From positions 62,001 to 126,000 of the forward strand of contig NW_027442223.1 of NCBI RefSeq assembly GCF_048569485.1: DNA of 64,000 nt, written 5' to 3'. Source of the stretch: Anomaloglossus baeobatrachus (Eukaryota; Chordata; Amphibia; Anura; Aromobatidae). The position numbers were made by a program, and so were the translations under genes. Every line of letters starts with the position of its first letter. Positions within the stretch are counted from its first letter, which is position 1. The notes beneath the pieces are model-generated. The model made no database searches. It was not told where the DNA came from and worked only from the letters and a program-made list of their open reading frames with translations. Shown here piece after piece: positions 47,504 through 61,035 of this stretch.

Positions 47504-48894
47504 CCTTCTTAACCCAGTTTCCAAAAGCAGAACTCAATTCACCTGATTCATATTAGCCCGATTTAATGAATTGGAAGAAAGCATACGTCTTCATATGCAC
47601 CTCAATTTGGCCCATTCACTTTTCACACTTCCTCCTTTTGTTTTTTATCTTTCACACTTTTGACTTTCTTTATTCATCCAAATAGCAAACTCATCACCAC
47701 TCAACCTGACCAACTTGGCTATGTCCCCGTGCTGCAGTTCTCTGTCTTATCTAGATCATTTGCAATTGAATGGAATAGATCCCTTTTGGACAAAGTGGAT
47801 TCACCTGCTGCTGCAGTGACCACAGGTGTGATAACATCTAGAATTGGCATCTGGTGCGATCTCTCCGCTTCCACTCCAAAGAAAGTTACCTGTTTATTCC
47901 TATCATGCATTGGTTTTTGGGGTTTTCTTTGAGTAATGATGATCTCTTTAGTAGTCTGTTGGCGCCCTCTCCTGGAGGAATAGTTTGCTTGCTCTTGGAC
48001 ATTCTAAAAGAGAGGTCATGATAGACATTGAGCTTCTGAGCTCAATTGGGGACAGTCATGGGTGATGAATGTTTGCAACCTACTGCGAAGCCTCATACCG
48101 CAATATAAGGAACGTCAAATACTAAGAAAGGGCGGCCTATGAAAGAATTACTACTTTCAATAAGTACACTTAAACGGCTAATTGGGAATAGAAAAACTGT
48201 AAAAAGCCCTCTGAGAAAGCCCCCCTCTAACCTTTGATAGTAAGCTTTTCTGTAGTCTGCCTGTTGATGTATTTTCCGTTTGAACTGTGCACAACATGAA
48301 GAGACGGAACACTGGCGGCTTGTCACAATGCCCCCCGATGACATCACAATAGCGCTGCTGCCTAGAAAACAAGCTGCGCAGAAGAAGTTGTTCTTTGGGT
48401 GGGAGGGTGGGCTAGTGGAAGGAGGGGGCAATCTCTTTTTTTCCCGGGTGGTAGGGGGATGACAGGAGAAGGGAAGCGGGTGGTGAGAAAGGTACAGAGG
48501 GCAGGGTTTGGGGGCTGGGAAGGAAAGGGAAAAGATTAGGGTTTGGGGATGATGAAAGGGCTTTCTACGGGTAAGGATGGCAAAGGGTGGCAGTGACGGA
48601 AAGTCAGGCAACCTGTCCTGTCCGTCTTTTTGTATCGTGAATTGGAAAGACTGCAAGGGGGAGGGGAGTTGCTTGCGCCCTAAAGGAGGAGTTATTCAGA
48701 TTCATTGCAGTGGGCGGCGGCTGCAAAACGCACCATTCTTCTTGTTTTGGCTCTGCAAAGCAGCCTTTTCAAGGGTTGGCTTGGGTGACAAAATGTCTTG
48801 TGTAGGCGTGGGTTTGTCTCCCTCTCGCTCTCTCTCCCTAAGATGTGTCCGGCATAGGCCAGGGTGCCACTCGAGGCCCAAACCAATTCTGGTT

Positions 48895-49081
48895 ATCGCT
48901 TCTCGGCCTTTTGGCTAAGATCAAGTGTAGTATCTGTTCTTATCAGTTTAATATCTGATACGTCCCCTATCTGGGGACCATATATTAAATGGATTTTTAG
49001 AACAGGGAGATGGAAAAAGAGCTTGCTCTGTCCACTCCACGCATTGACCTGGTATTGCAGTACCTCCAGGAACGGTGCACC
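48895..49081 (+). ncRNA. RNU2: U2 snRNA copy
   Basis: Same sequence as the reference copy; 3' box at 49095-49109. Confidence 0.97.
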
Positions 49082-50472
49082 CCTTCTTAACCCAGTTTCC
49101 AAAAGCAGAACTCAATTCACCTGATTCATATTAGCCCGATTTAATGAATTGGAAGAAAGCATACGTCTTCATATGCACCTCAATTTGGCCCATTCACTTT
49201 TCACACTTCCTCCTTTTGTTTTTTATCTTTCACACTTTTGACTTTCTTTATTCATCCAAATAGCAAACTCATCACCACTCAACCTGACCAACTCGGCTAT
49301 GTCCCCGTGCTGCAGTTCTCTGTCTTATCTAGATCATTTGCAATTGAATGGAATAGATCCCTTTTGGACAAAGTGGATTCACCTGCTGCTGCAGTGACCA
49401 CAGGTGTGATAACATCTAGAATTGGCATCTGGTGCGATCTCTCCGCTTCCACTCCAAAGAAAGTTACCTGTTTATTCCTATCATGCATTGGTTTTTGGGG
49501 TTTTCTTTGAGTAATGATGATCTCTTTAGTAGTCTGTTGGCGCCCTCTCCTGGAGGAATAGTTTGCTTGCTCTTGGACATTCTAAAAGAGAGGTCATGAT
49601 AGACATTGAGCTTCTGAGCTCAATTGGGGACAGTCATGGGTGATGAATGTTTGCAACCTACTGCGAAGCCTCATACCGCAATATAAGGAACGTCAAATAC
49701 TAAGAAAGGGCGGCCTATGAAAGAATTACTACTTTCAATAAGTACACTTAAACGGCTAATTGGGAATAGAAAAACTGTAAAAAGCCCTCTGAGAAAGCCC
49801 CCCTCTAACCTTTGATAGTAAGCTTTTCTGTAGTCTGCCTGTTGATGTATTTTCCGTTTGAACTGTGCACAACATGAAGAGACGGAACACTGGCGGCTTG
49901 TCACAATGCCCCCCGATGACATCACAATAGCGCTGCTGCCTAGAAAACAAGCTGCGCAGAAGAAGTTGTTCTTTGGGTGGGAGGGTGGGCTAGTGGAAGG
50001 AGGGGGCAATCTCTTTTTTTCCCGGGTGGTAGGGGGATGACAGGAGAAGGGAAGCGGGTGGTGAGAAAGGTACAGAGGGCAGGGTTTGGGGGCTGGGAAG
50101 GAAAGGGAAAAGATTAGGGTTTGGGGATGATGAAAGGGCTTTCTACGGGTAAGGATGGCAAAGGGTGGCAGTGACGGAAAGTCAGGCAACCTGTCCTGTC
50201 CGTCTTTTTGTATCGTGAATTGGAAAGACTGCAAGGGGGAGGGGAGTTGCTTGCGCCCTAAAGGAGGAGTTATTCAGATTCATTGCAGTGGGCGGCGGCT
50301 GCAAAACGCACCATTCTTCTTGTTTTGGCTCTGCAAAGCAGCCTTTTCAAGGGTTGGCTTGGGTGACAAAATGTCTTGTGTAGGCGTGGGTTTGTCTCCC
50401 TCTCGCTCTCTCTCCCTAAGATGTGTCCGGCATAGGCCAGGGTGCCACTCGAGGCCCAAACCAATTCTGGTT

Positions 50473-50659
50473 ATCGCTTCTCGGCCTTTTGGCTAAGATC
50501 AAGTGTAGTATCTGTTCTTATCAGTTTAATATCTGATACGTCCCCTATCTGGGGACCATATATTAAATGGATTTTTAGAACAGGGAGATGGAAAAAGAGC
50601 TTGCTCTGTTCACTCCACGCATTGACCTGGTATTGCAGTACCTCCAGGAACGGTGCACC
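50473..50659 (+). ncRNA. RNU2: U2 snRNA copy with a stem III change
   Basis: C to T at 50610, U2 position 138. In the vertebrate fold position 138 lies in the 3' arm of stem III opposite G119, so a G-C pair becomes a G-U wobble. The fold should survive. 3' box at 50673-50687. Confidence 0.96.
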
Positions 50660-52050
50660 CCTTCTTAACCCAGTTTCCAAAAGCAGAACTCAATTCACCT
50701 GATTCATATTAGCCCGATTTAATGAATTGGAAGAAAGCATACGTCTTCATATGCACCTCAATTTGGCCCATTCACTTTTCACACTTCCTCCTTTTGTTTT
50801 TTATCTTTCACACTTTTGACTTTCTTTATTCATCCAAATAGCAAACTCATCACCACTCAACCTGACCAACTCGGCTATGTCCCCGTGCTGCAGTTCTCTG
50901 TCTTATCTAGATCATTTGCAATTGAATGGAATAGATCCCTTTTGGACAAAGTGGATTCACCTGCTGCTGCAGTGACCACAGGTGTGATAACATCTAGAAT
51001 TGGCATCTGGTGCGATCTCTCCGCTTCCACTCCAAAGAAAGTTACCTGTTTATTCCTATCATGCATTGGTTTTTGGGGTTTTCTTTGAGTAATGATGATC
51101 TCTTTAGTAGTCTGTTGGCGCCCTCTCCTGGAGGAATAGTTTGCTTGCTCTTGGACATTCTAAAAGAGAGGTCATGATAGACATTGAGCTTCTGAGCTCA
51201 ATTGGGGACAGTCATGGGTGATGAATGTTTGCAACCTACTGCGAAGCCTCATACCGCAATATAAGGAACGTCAAATACTAAGAAAGGGCGGCCTATGAAA
51301 GAATTACTACTTTCAATAAGTACACTTAAACGGCTAATTGGGAATAGAAAAACTGTAAAAAGCCCTCTGAGAAAGCCCCCCTCTAACCTTTGATAGTAAG
51401 CTTTTCTGTAGTCTGCCTGTTGATGTATTTTCCGTTTGAACTGTGCACAACATGAAGAGACGGAACACTGGCGGCTTGTCACAATGCCCCCCGATGACAT
51501 CACAATAGCGCTGCTGCCTAGAAAACAAGCTGCGCAGAAGAAGTTGTTCTTTGGGTGGGAGGGTGGGCTAGTGGAAGGAGGGGGCAATCTCTTTTTTTCC
51601 CGGGTGGTAGGGGGATGACAGGAGAAGGGAAGCGGGTGGTGAGAAAGGTACAGAGGGCAGGGTTTGGGGGCTGGGAAGGAAAGGGAAAAGATTAGGGTTT
51701 GGGGATGATGAAAGGGCTTTCTACGGGTAAGGATGGCAAAGGGTGGCAGTGACGGAAAGTCAGGCAACCTGTCCTGTCCGTCTTTTTGTATCGTGAATTG
51801 GAAAGACTGCAAGGGGGAGGGGAGTTGCTTGCGCCCTAAAGGAGGAGTTATTCAGATTCATTGCAGTGGGCGGCGGCTGCAAAACGCACCATTCTTCTTG
51901 TTTTGGCTCTGCAAAGCAGCCTTTTCAAGGGTTGGCTTGGGTGACAAAATGTCTTGTGTAGGCGTGGGTTTGTCTCCCTCTCGCTCTCTCTCCCTAAGAT
52001 GTGTCCGGCATAGGCCAGGGTGCCACTCGAGGCCCAAACCAATTCTGGTT

Positions 52051-52237
52051 ATCGCTTCTCGGCCTTTTGGCTAAGATCAAGTGTAGTATCTGTTCTTATC
52101 AGTTTAATATCTGATACGTCCCCTATCTGGGGACCATATATTAAATGGATTTTTAGAACAGGGAGATGGAAAAAGAGCTTGCTCTGTCCACTCCACGCAT
52201 TGACCTGGTATTGCAGTACCTCCAGGAACGGTGCACC
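52051..52237 (+). ncRNA. RNU2: U2 snRNA copy
   Basis: Same sequence as the reference copy; 3' box at 52251-52265. Confidence 0.97.
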
Positions 52238-53628
52238 CCTTCTTAACCCAGTTTCCAAAAGCAGAACTCAATTCACCTGATTCATATTAGCCCGATTTAA
52301 TGAATTGGAAGAAAGCATACGTCTTCATATGCACCTCAATTTGGCCCATTCACTTTTCACACTTCCTCCTTTTGTTTTTTATCTTTCACACTTTTGACTT
52401 TCTTTATTCATCCAAATAGCAAACTCATCACCACTCAACCTGACCAACTCGGCTATGTCCCCGTGCTGCAGTTCTCTGTCTTATCTAGATCATTTGCAAT
52501 TGAATGGAATAGATCCCTTTTGGACAAAGTGGATTCACCTGCTGCTGCAGTGACCACAGGTGTGATAACATCTAGAATTGGCATCTGGTGCGATCTCTCC
52601 GCTTCCACTCCAAAGAAAGTTACCTGTTTATTCCTATCATGCATTGGTTTTTGGGGTTTTCTTTGAGTAATGATGATCTCTTTAGTAGTCTGTTGGCGCC
52701 CTCTCCTGGAGGAATAGTTTGCTTGCTCTTGGACATTCTAAAAGAGAGGTCATGATAGACATTGAGCTTCTGAGCTCAATTGGGGACAGTCATGGGTGAT
52801 GAATGTTTGCAACCTACTGCGAAGCCTCATACCGCAATATAAGGAACGTCAAATACTAAGAAAGGGCGGCCTATGAAAGAATTACTACTTTCAATAAGTA
52901 CACTTAAACGGCTAATTGGGAATAGAAAAACTGTAAAAAGCCCTCTGAGAAAGCCCCCCTCTAACCTTTGATAGTAAGCTTTTCTGTAGTCTGCCTGTTG
53001 ATGTATTTTCCGTTTGAACTGTGCACAACATGAAGAGACGGAACACTGGCGGCTTGTCACAATGCCCCCCGATGACATCACAATAGCGCTGCTGCCTAGA
53101 AAACAAGCTGCGCAGAAGAAGTTGTTCTTTGGGTGGGAGGGTGGGCTAGTGGAAGGAGGGGGCAATCTCTTTTTTTCCCGGGTGGTAGGGGGATGACAGG
53201 AGAAGGGAAGCGGGTGGTGAGAAAGGTACAGAGGGCAGGGTTTGGGGGCTGGGAAGGAAAGGGAAAAGATTAGGGTTTGGGGATGATGAAAGGGCTTTCT
53301 ACGGGTAAGGATGGCAAAGGGTGGCAGTGACGGAAAGTCAGGCAACCTGTCCTGTCCGTCTTTTTGTATCGTGAATTGGAAAGACTGCAAGGGGGAGGGG
53401 AGTTGCTTGCGCCCTAAAGGAGGAGTTATTCAGATTCATTGCAGTGGGCGGCGGCTGCAAAACGCACCATTCTTCTTGTTTTGGCTCTGCAAAGCAGCCT
53501 TTTCAAGGGTTGGCTTGGGTGACAAAATGTCTTGTGTAGGCGTGGGTTTGTCTCCCTCTCGCTCTCTCTCCCTAAGATGTGTCCGGCATAGGCCAGGGTG
53601 CCACTCGAGGCCCAAACCAATTCTGGTT

Positions 53629-53815
53629 ATCGCTTCTCGGCCTTTTGGCTAAGATCAAGTGTAGTATCTGTTCTTATCAGTTTAATATCTGATACGTCCC
53701 CTATCTGGGGACCATATATTAAATGGATTTTTAGAACAGGGAGATGGAAAAAGAGCTTGCTCTGTCCACTCCACGCATTGACCTGGTATTGCAGTACCTC
53801 CAGGAACGGTGCACC
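53629..53815 (+). ncRNA. RNU2: U2 snRNA copy
   Basis: Last intact copy before the second 895-bp insert; same sequence as the reference; 3' box at 53829-53843. Confidence 0.97.
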
Positions 53816-55256
53816 CCTTCTTAACCCAGTTTCCAAAAGCAGAACTCAATTCACCTGATTCATATTAGCCCGATTTAATGAATTGGAAGAAAGCATACGT
53901 CTTCATATGCACCTCAATTTGGCCCATTCACTTTTCACACTTCCTCCTTTTGTTTTTTATCTTTCACACTTTTGACTTTCTTTATTCATCCAAATAGCAA
54001 ACTCATCACCACTCAACCTGACCAACTCGGCTATGTCCCCGTGCTGCAGTTCTCTGTCTTATCTAGATCATTTGCAATTGAATGGAATAGATCCCTTTTG
54101 GACAAAGTGGATTCACCTGCTGCTGCAGTGACCACAGGTGTGATAACATCTAGAATTGGCATCTGGTGCGATCTCTCCGCTTCCACTCCAAAGAAAGTTA
54201 CCTGTTTATTCCTATCATGCATTGGTTTTTGGGGTTTTCTTTGAGTAATGATGATCTCTTTAGTAGTCTGTTGGCGCCCTCTCCTGGAGGAATAGTTTGC
54301 TTGCTCTTGGACATTCTAAAAGAGAGGTCATGATAGACATTGAGCTTCTGAGCTCAATTGGGGACAGTCATGGGTGATGAATGTTTGCAACCTACTGCGA
54401 AGCCTCATACCGCAATATAAGGAACGTCAAATACTAAGAAAGGGCGGCCTATGAAAGAATTACTACTTTCAATAAGTACACTTAAACGGCTAATTGGGAA
54501 TAGAAAAACTGTAAAAAGCCCTCTGAGAAAGCCCCCCTCTAACCTTTGATAGTAAGCTTTTCTGTAGTCTGCCTGTTGATGTATTTTCCGTTTGAACTGT
54601 GCACAACATGAAGAGACGGAACACTGGCGGCTTGTCACAATGCCCCCCGATGACATCACAATAGCGCTGCTGCCTAGAAAACAAGCTGCGCAGAAGAAGT
54701 TGTTCTTTGGGTGGGAGGGTGGGCTAGTGGAAGGAGGGGGCAATCTCTTTTTTTCCCGGGTGGTAGGGGGATGACAGGAGAAGGGAAGCGGGTGGTGAGA
54801 AAGGTACAGAGGGCAGGGTTTGGGGGCTGGGAAGGAAAGGGAAAAGATTAGGGTTTGGGGATGATGAAAGGGCTTTCTACGGGTAAGGATGGCAAAGGGT
54901 GGCAGTGACGGAAAGTCAGGCAACCTGTCCTGTCCGTCTTTTTGTATCGTGAATTGGAAAGACTGCAAGGGGGAGGGGAGTTGCTTGCGCCCTAAAGGAG
55001 GAGTTATTCAGATTCATTGCAGTGGGCGGCGGCTGCAAAACGCACCATTCTTCTTGTTTTGGCTCTGCAAAGCAGCCTTTTCAAGGGTTGGCTTGGGTGA
55101 CAAAATGTCTTGTGTAGCCGTGGGTTTGTCTCCCTCTCGCTCTCTCTCCCTAAGATGTGTCCGGCATAGGCCAGGGTGCCACTCGAGGCCCAAACCAATT
55201 CTGGTTATCGCTTCTCGGCCTTTTGGCTAAGATCAAGTGTAGTATCTGTTCTTATC

Positions 55257-56151
55257 GCTTCTCGGCCTTTTGGCTAAGATCAAGTGTTTGGCTAAGATCA
55301 AGTGTAGTATCGTTCGAAAAGGTGGTTTAAGGCTCCGGCCACCTTAGTACAATGATGCAATGCACACGGGAAGGTTGCACTTGTTAGTACTTTGGGAGGA
55401 TAGTATATCCATCTAGAGGAAACCATGGCCCTACCAGGATTGAGGCTATTAGACTGAGTAAGTGTGGGGGTTATGGTGCAATGTGCCCCAGGAATGGACA
55501 CCCTGGAGGGAGTCTGAACTTGCTAGGTTGGGACCCTGGTAAGCCTCAGACTCTGTCGCACGCCGCGCCTTGCCTATTCATACTTTCCAAGCATATTGCC
55601 CTTTCCTGGCCTTCTGGCTAAGAAGGGAAATTTTTATAATCCCGGTCGGAGGTCCGGTCAGCTTTGGGCTGAGAAACCAACACCCGGTTGGAGGTCCGGG
55701 TCAGCTTTGGCTGAGAAACCAACACCCGGTTGGAGGTCCGGTTAGCCTTGGGCTGAGAAACCAACACCCGGTTGGAGGTCCGGTCAGCCTTGGGCTGAGA
55801 AACCAACACCCGGTTGGAGGTCCGGTCAGCCTTGGGCTGAGAAACCAACACCGGTTGACGGTCCGGGCAGTCTCGGCTGCGAAACCAACGACTAGTAGCT
55901 CCCTACTCCACTTGGGTAAGATGCCTCGGTGGACGCTGGGAGCAACAACAAGGCTCAACCAGGCTTCGGCTTGGGGGAGCACCGAAGATCCCTGACCCTC
56001 GCTGTGGCCTTCTGGCTCGGAGGGACGGGGTTGATTTTTGGGGATCCTCTTCTCACGGAGGGGTCCACACGAATCCTAGCCTTTGCACTGTTTTTGGTGT
56101 GACTTCGGTCATGCATTTTTGCGGTGCTTTGGAAAGCTTCATTAAATCAAA
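55257..56151 (+). mobile_element. U2-targeted, snRNA-headed non-autonomous retroelement, copy 2
   Basis: Same 895 bp as copy 1, with no difference found on reading; every landmark is shifted by 42,744 bases. U2 head 55257-55315, stem-I-like modules 55608-55623 and 56006-56017, Sm-like site 56033-56041, tail ending at 56151. Target duplications at 55244-55256 and 56152-56164. Probably a duplicate of copy 1 (or the reverse) made by exchange within the array. Confidence 0.85.
55641..55891 (+). repeat. Six tandem 42-bp repeats in copy 2
   Basis: Units start at 55641, 55683, 55725, 55767, 55809 and 55851. The number, order and small differences between units are the same as in copy 1, so the repeat count has not drifted since the two copies separated. 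Confidence 0.92.
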
Positions 56152-57692
56152 ATCTGTTCTTATCAGTTTAATATCTGATACGTCCCCTATCTGGGGACCA
56201 TATATTAAATGGATTTTTAGAACAGGGAGATGGAAAAAGAGCTTGCTCTGTCCACTCCACGCATTGACCTGGTATTGCAGTACCTCCAGGAACGGTGCAC
56301 CCCTTCTTAACCCAGTTTCCAAAAGCAGAACTCAATTCACCTGATTCATATTAGCCCGATTTAATGAATTGGAAGAAAGCATACGTCTTCATATGCACCT
56401 CAATTTGGCCCATTCACTTTTCACACTTCCTCCTTTTGTTTTTTATCTTTCACACTTTTGACTTTCTTTATTCATCCAAATAGCAAACTCATCACCACTC
56501 AACCTGACCAACTCGGCTATGTCCCCGTGCTGCAGTTCTCTGTCTTATCTAGATCATTTGCAATTGAATGGAATAGATCCCTTTTGGACAAAGTGGATTC
56601 ACCTGCTGCTGCAGTGACCACAGGTGTGATAACATCTAGAATTGGCATCTGGTGCGATCTCTCCGCTTCCACTCCAAAGAAAGTTACCTGTTTATTCCTA
56701 TCATGCATTGGTTTTTGGGGTTTTCTTTGAGTAATGATGATCTCTTTAGTAGTCTGTTGGCGCCCTCTCCTGGAGGAATAGTTTGCTTGCTCTTGGACAT
56801 TCTAAAAGAGAGGTCATGATAGACATTGAGCTTCTGAGCTCAATTGGGGACAGTCATGGGTGATGAATGTTTGCAACCTACTGCGAAGCCTCATACCGCA
56901 ATATAAGGAACGTCAAATACTAAGAAAGGGCGGCCTATGAAAGAATTACTACTTTCAATAAGTACACTTAAACGGCTAATTGGGAATAGAAAAACTGTAA
57001 AAAGCCCTCTGAGAAAGCCCCCCTCTAACCTTTGATAGTAAGCTTTTCTGTAGTCTGCCTGTTGATGTATTTTCCGTTTGAACTGTGCACAACATGAAGA
57101 GACGGAACACTGGCGGCTTGTCACAATGCCCCCCGATGACATCACAATAGCGCTGCTGCCTAGAAAACAAGCTGCGCAGAAGAAGTTGTTCTTTGGGTGG
57201 GAGGGTGGGCTAGTGGAAGGAGGGGGCAATCTCTTTTTTTCCCGGGTGGTAGGGGGATGACAGGAGAAGGGAAGCGGGTGGTGAGAAAGGTACAGAGGGC
57301 AGGGTTTGGGGGCTGGGAAGGAAAGGGAAAAGATTAGGGTTTGGGGATGATGAAAGGGCTTTCTACGGGTAAGGATGGCAAAGGGTGGCAGTGACGGAAA
57401 GTCAGGCAACCTGTCCTGTCCGTCTTTTTGTATCGTGAATTGGAAAGACTGCAAGGGGGAGGGGAGTTGCTTGCGCCCTAAAGGAGGAGTTATTCAGATT
57501 CATTGCAGTGGGCGGCGGCTGCAAAACGCACCATTCTTCTTGTTTTGGCTCTGCAAAGCAGCCTTTTCAAGGGTTGGCTTGGGTGACAAAATGTCTTGTG
57601 TAGGCGTGGGTTTGTCTCCCTCTCGCTCTCTCTCCCTAAGATGTGTCCGGCATAGGCCAGGGTGCCACTCGAGGCCCAAACCAATTCTGGTT

Positions 57693-57879
57693 ATCGCTTC
57701 TCGGCCTTTTGGCTAAGATCAAGTGTAGTATCTGTTCTTATCAGTTTAATATCTGATACGTCCCCTATCTGGGGACCATATATTAAATGGATTTTTAGAA
57801 CAGGGAGATGGAAAAAGAGCTTGCTCTGTCCACTCCACGCATTGACCTGGTATTGCAGTACCTCCAGGAACGGTGCACC
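57693..57879 (+). ncRNA. RNU2: U2 snRNA copy
   Basis: First intact copy after the second 895-bp insert; same sequence as the reference; 3' box at 57893-57907. The spacer after it has A to T at 58195. Confidence 0.97.
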
Positions 57880-59270
57880 CCTTCTTAACCCAGTTTCCAA
57901 AAGCAGAACTCAATTCACCTGATTCATATTAGCCCGATTTAATGAATTGGAAGAAAGCATACGTCTTCATATGCACCTCAATTTGGCCCATTCACTTTTC
58001 ACACTTCCTCCTTTTGTTTTTTATCTTTCACACTTTTGACTTTCTTTATTCATCCAAATAGCAAACTCATCACCACTCAACCTGACCAACTCGGCTATGT
58101 CCCCGTGCTGCAGTTCTCTGTCTTATCTAGATCATTTGCAATTGAATGGAATAGATCCCTTTTGGACAAAGTGGATTCACCTGCTGCTGCAGTGTCCACA
58201 GGTGTGATAACATCTAGAATTGGCATCTGGTGCGATCTCTCCGCTTCCACTCCAAAGAAAGTTACCTGTTTATTCCTATCATGCATTGGTTTTTGGGGTT
58301 TTCTTTGAGTAATGATGATCTCTTTAGTAGTCTGTTGGCGCCCTCTCCTGGAGGAATAGTTTGCTTGCTCTTGGACATTCTAAAAGAGAGGTCATGATAG
58401 ACATTGAGCTTCTGAGCTCAATTGGGGACAGTCATGGGTGATGAATGTTTGCAACCTACTGCGAAGCCTCATACCGCAATATAAGGAACGTCAAATACTA
58501 AGAAAGGGCGGCCTATGAAAGAATTACTACTTTCAATAAGTACACTTAAACGGCTAATTGGGAATAGAAAAACTGTAAAAAGCCCTCTGAGAAAGCCCCC
58601 CTCTAACCTTTGATAGTAAGCTTTTCTGTAGTCTGCCTGTTGATGTATTTTCCGTTTGAACTGTGCACAACATGAAGAGACGGAACACTGGCGGCTTGTC
58701 ACAATGCCCCCCGATGACATCACAATAGCGCTGCTGCCTAGAAAACAAGCTGCGCAGAAGAAGTTGTTCTTTGGGTGGGAGGGTGGGCTAGTGGAAGGAG
58801 GGGGCAATCTCTTTTTTTCCCGGGTGGTAGGGGGATGACAGGAGAAGGGAAGCGGGTGGTGAGAAAGGTACAGAGGGCAGGGTTTGGGGGCTGGGAAGGA
58901 AAGGGAAAAGATTAGGGTTTGGGGATGATGAAAGGGCTTTCTACGGGTAAGGATGGCAAAGGGTGGCAGTGACGGAAAGTCAGGCAACCTGTCCTGTCCG
59001 TCTTTTTGTATCGTGAATTGGAAAGACTGCAAGGGGGAGGGGAGTTGCTTGCGCCCTAAAGGAGGAGTTATTCAGATTCATTGCAGTGGGCGGCGGCTGC
59101 AAAACGCACCATTCTTCTTGTTTTGGCTCTGCAAAGCAGCCTTTTCAAGGGTTGGCTTGGGTGACAAAATGTCTTGTGTAGGCGTGGGTTTGTCTCCCTC
59201 TCGCTCTCTCTCCCTAAGATGTGTCCGGCATAGGCCAGGGTGCCACTCGAGGCCCAAACCAATTCTGGTT

Positions 59271-59457
59271 ATCGCTTCTCGGCCTTTTGGCTAAGATCAA
59301 GTGTAGTATCTGTTCTTATCAGTTTAATATCTGATACGTCCCCTATCTGGGGACCATATATTAAATGGATTTTTAGAACAGGGAGATGGAAAAAGAGCTT
59401 GCTCTGTCCACTCCACGCATTGACCTGGTATTGCAGTACCTCCAGGAACGGTGCACC
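59271..59457 (+). ncRNA. RNU2: U2 snRNA copy
   Basis: Same sequence as the reference copy; 3' box at 59471-59485. Confidence 0.97.
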
Positions 59458-60848
59458 CCTTCTTAACCCAGTTTCCAAAAGCAGAACTCAATTCACCTGA
59501 TTCATATTAGCCCGATTTAATGAATTGGAAGAAAGCATACGTCTTCATATGCACCTCAATTTGGCCCATTCACTTTTCACACTTCCTCCTTTTGTTTTTT
59601 ATCTTTCACACTTTTGACTTTCTTTATTCATCCAAATAGCAAACTCATCACCACTCAACCTGACCAACTCGGCTATGTCCCCGTGCTGCAGTTCTCTGTC
59701 TTATCTAGATCATTTGCAATTGAATGGAATAGATCCCTTTTGGACAAAGTGGATTCACCTGCTGCTGCAGTGACCACAGGTGTGATAACATCTAGAATTG
59801 GCATCTGGTGCGATCTCTCCGCTTCCACTCCAAAGAAAGTTACCTGTTTATTCCTATCATGCATTGGTTTTTGGGGTTTTCTTTGAGTAATGATGATCTC
59901 TTTAGTAGTCTGTTGGCGCCCTCTCCTGGAGGAATAGTTTGCTTGCTCTTGGACATTCTAAAAGAGAGGTCATGATAGACATTGAGCTTCTGAGCTCAAT
60001 TGGGGACAGTCATGGGTGATGAATGTTTGCAACCTACTGCGAAGCCTCATACCGCAATATAAGGAACGTCAAATACTAAGAAAGGGCGGCCTATGAAAGA
60101 ATTACTACTTTCAATAAGTACACTTAAACGGCTAATTGGGAATAGAAAAACTGTAAAAAGCCCTCTGAGAAAGCCCCCCTCTAACCTTTGATAGTAAGCT
60201 TTTCTGTAGTCTGCCTGTTGATGTATTTTCCGTTTGAACTGTGCACAACATGAAGAGACGGAACACTGGCGGCTTGTCACAATGCCCCCCGATGACATCA
60301 CAATAGCGCTGCTGCCTAGAAAACAAGCTGCGCAGAAGAAGTTGTTCTTTGGGTGGGAGGGTGGGCTAGTGGAAGGAGGGGGCAATCTCTTTTTTTCCCG
60401 GGTGGTAGGGGGATGACAGGAGAAGGGAAGCGGGTGGTGAGAAAGGTACAGAGGGCAGGGTTTGGGGGCTGGGAAGGAAAGGGAAAAGATTAGGGTTTGG
60501 GGATGATGAAAGGGCTTTCTACGGGTAAGGATGGCAAAGGGTGGCAGTGACGGAAAGTCAGGCAACCTGTCCTGTCCGTCTTTTTGTATCGTGAATTGGA
60601 AAGACTGCAAGGGGGAGGGGAGTTGCTTGCGCCCTAAAGGAGGAGTTATTCAGATTCATTGCAGTGGGCGGCGGCTGCAAAACGCACCATTCTTCTTGTT
60701 TTGGCTCTGCAAAGCAGCCTTTTCAAGGGTTGGCTTGGGTGACAAAATGTCTTGTGTAGGCGTGGGTTTGTCTCCCTCTCGCTCTCTCTCCCTAAGATGT
60801 GTCCGGCATAGGCCAGGGTGCCACTCGAGGCCCAAACCAATTCTGGTT

Positions 60849-61035
60849 ATCGCTTCTCGGCCTTTTGGCTAAGATCAAGTGTAGTATCTGTTCTTATCAG
60901 TTTAATATCTGATACGTCCCCTATCTGGGGACCATATATTAAATGGATTTTTAGAACAGGGAGATGGAAAAAGAGCTTGCTCTGTCCACTCCACGCATTG
61001 ACCTGGTATTGCAGTACCTCCAGGAACGGTGCACC
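60849..61035 (+). ncRNA. RNU2: U2 snRNA copy
   Basis: Same sequence as the reference copy; 3' box at 61049-61063. Confidence 0.97.

Larger units (their letters stand above)
31574..55256 (+). repeat. U2 snRNA tandem array, segment 3
   Basis: Fourteen complete units between the LINE and the second 895-bp insert. Variants seen: 47716 (C to T, spacer), 50610 (C to T, inside U2) and 55118 (G to C, 89 bases upstream of the interrupted U2, the same change as at 12374). Confidence 0.97.
55207..56301 (+). pseudogene. U2 gene split by the 895-bp element (copy 2)
   Basis: U2 1-50 at 55207-55256 and U2 38-187 at 56152-56301. Its upstream spacer has the same G to C change (55118) as the first split gene (12374), a base not seen in any other unit here. 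Confidence 0.95.
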
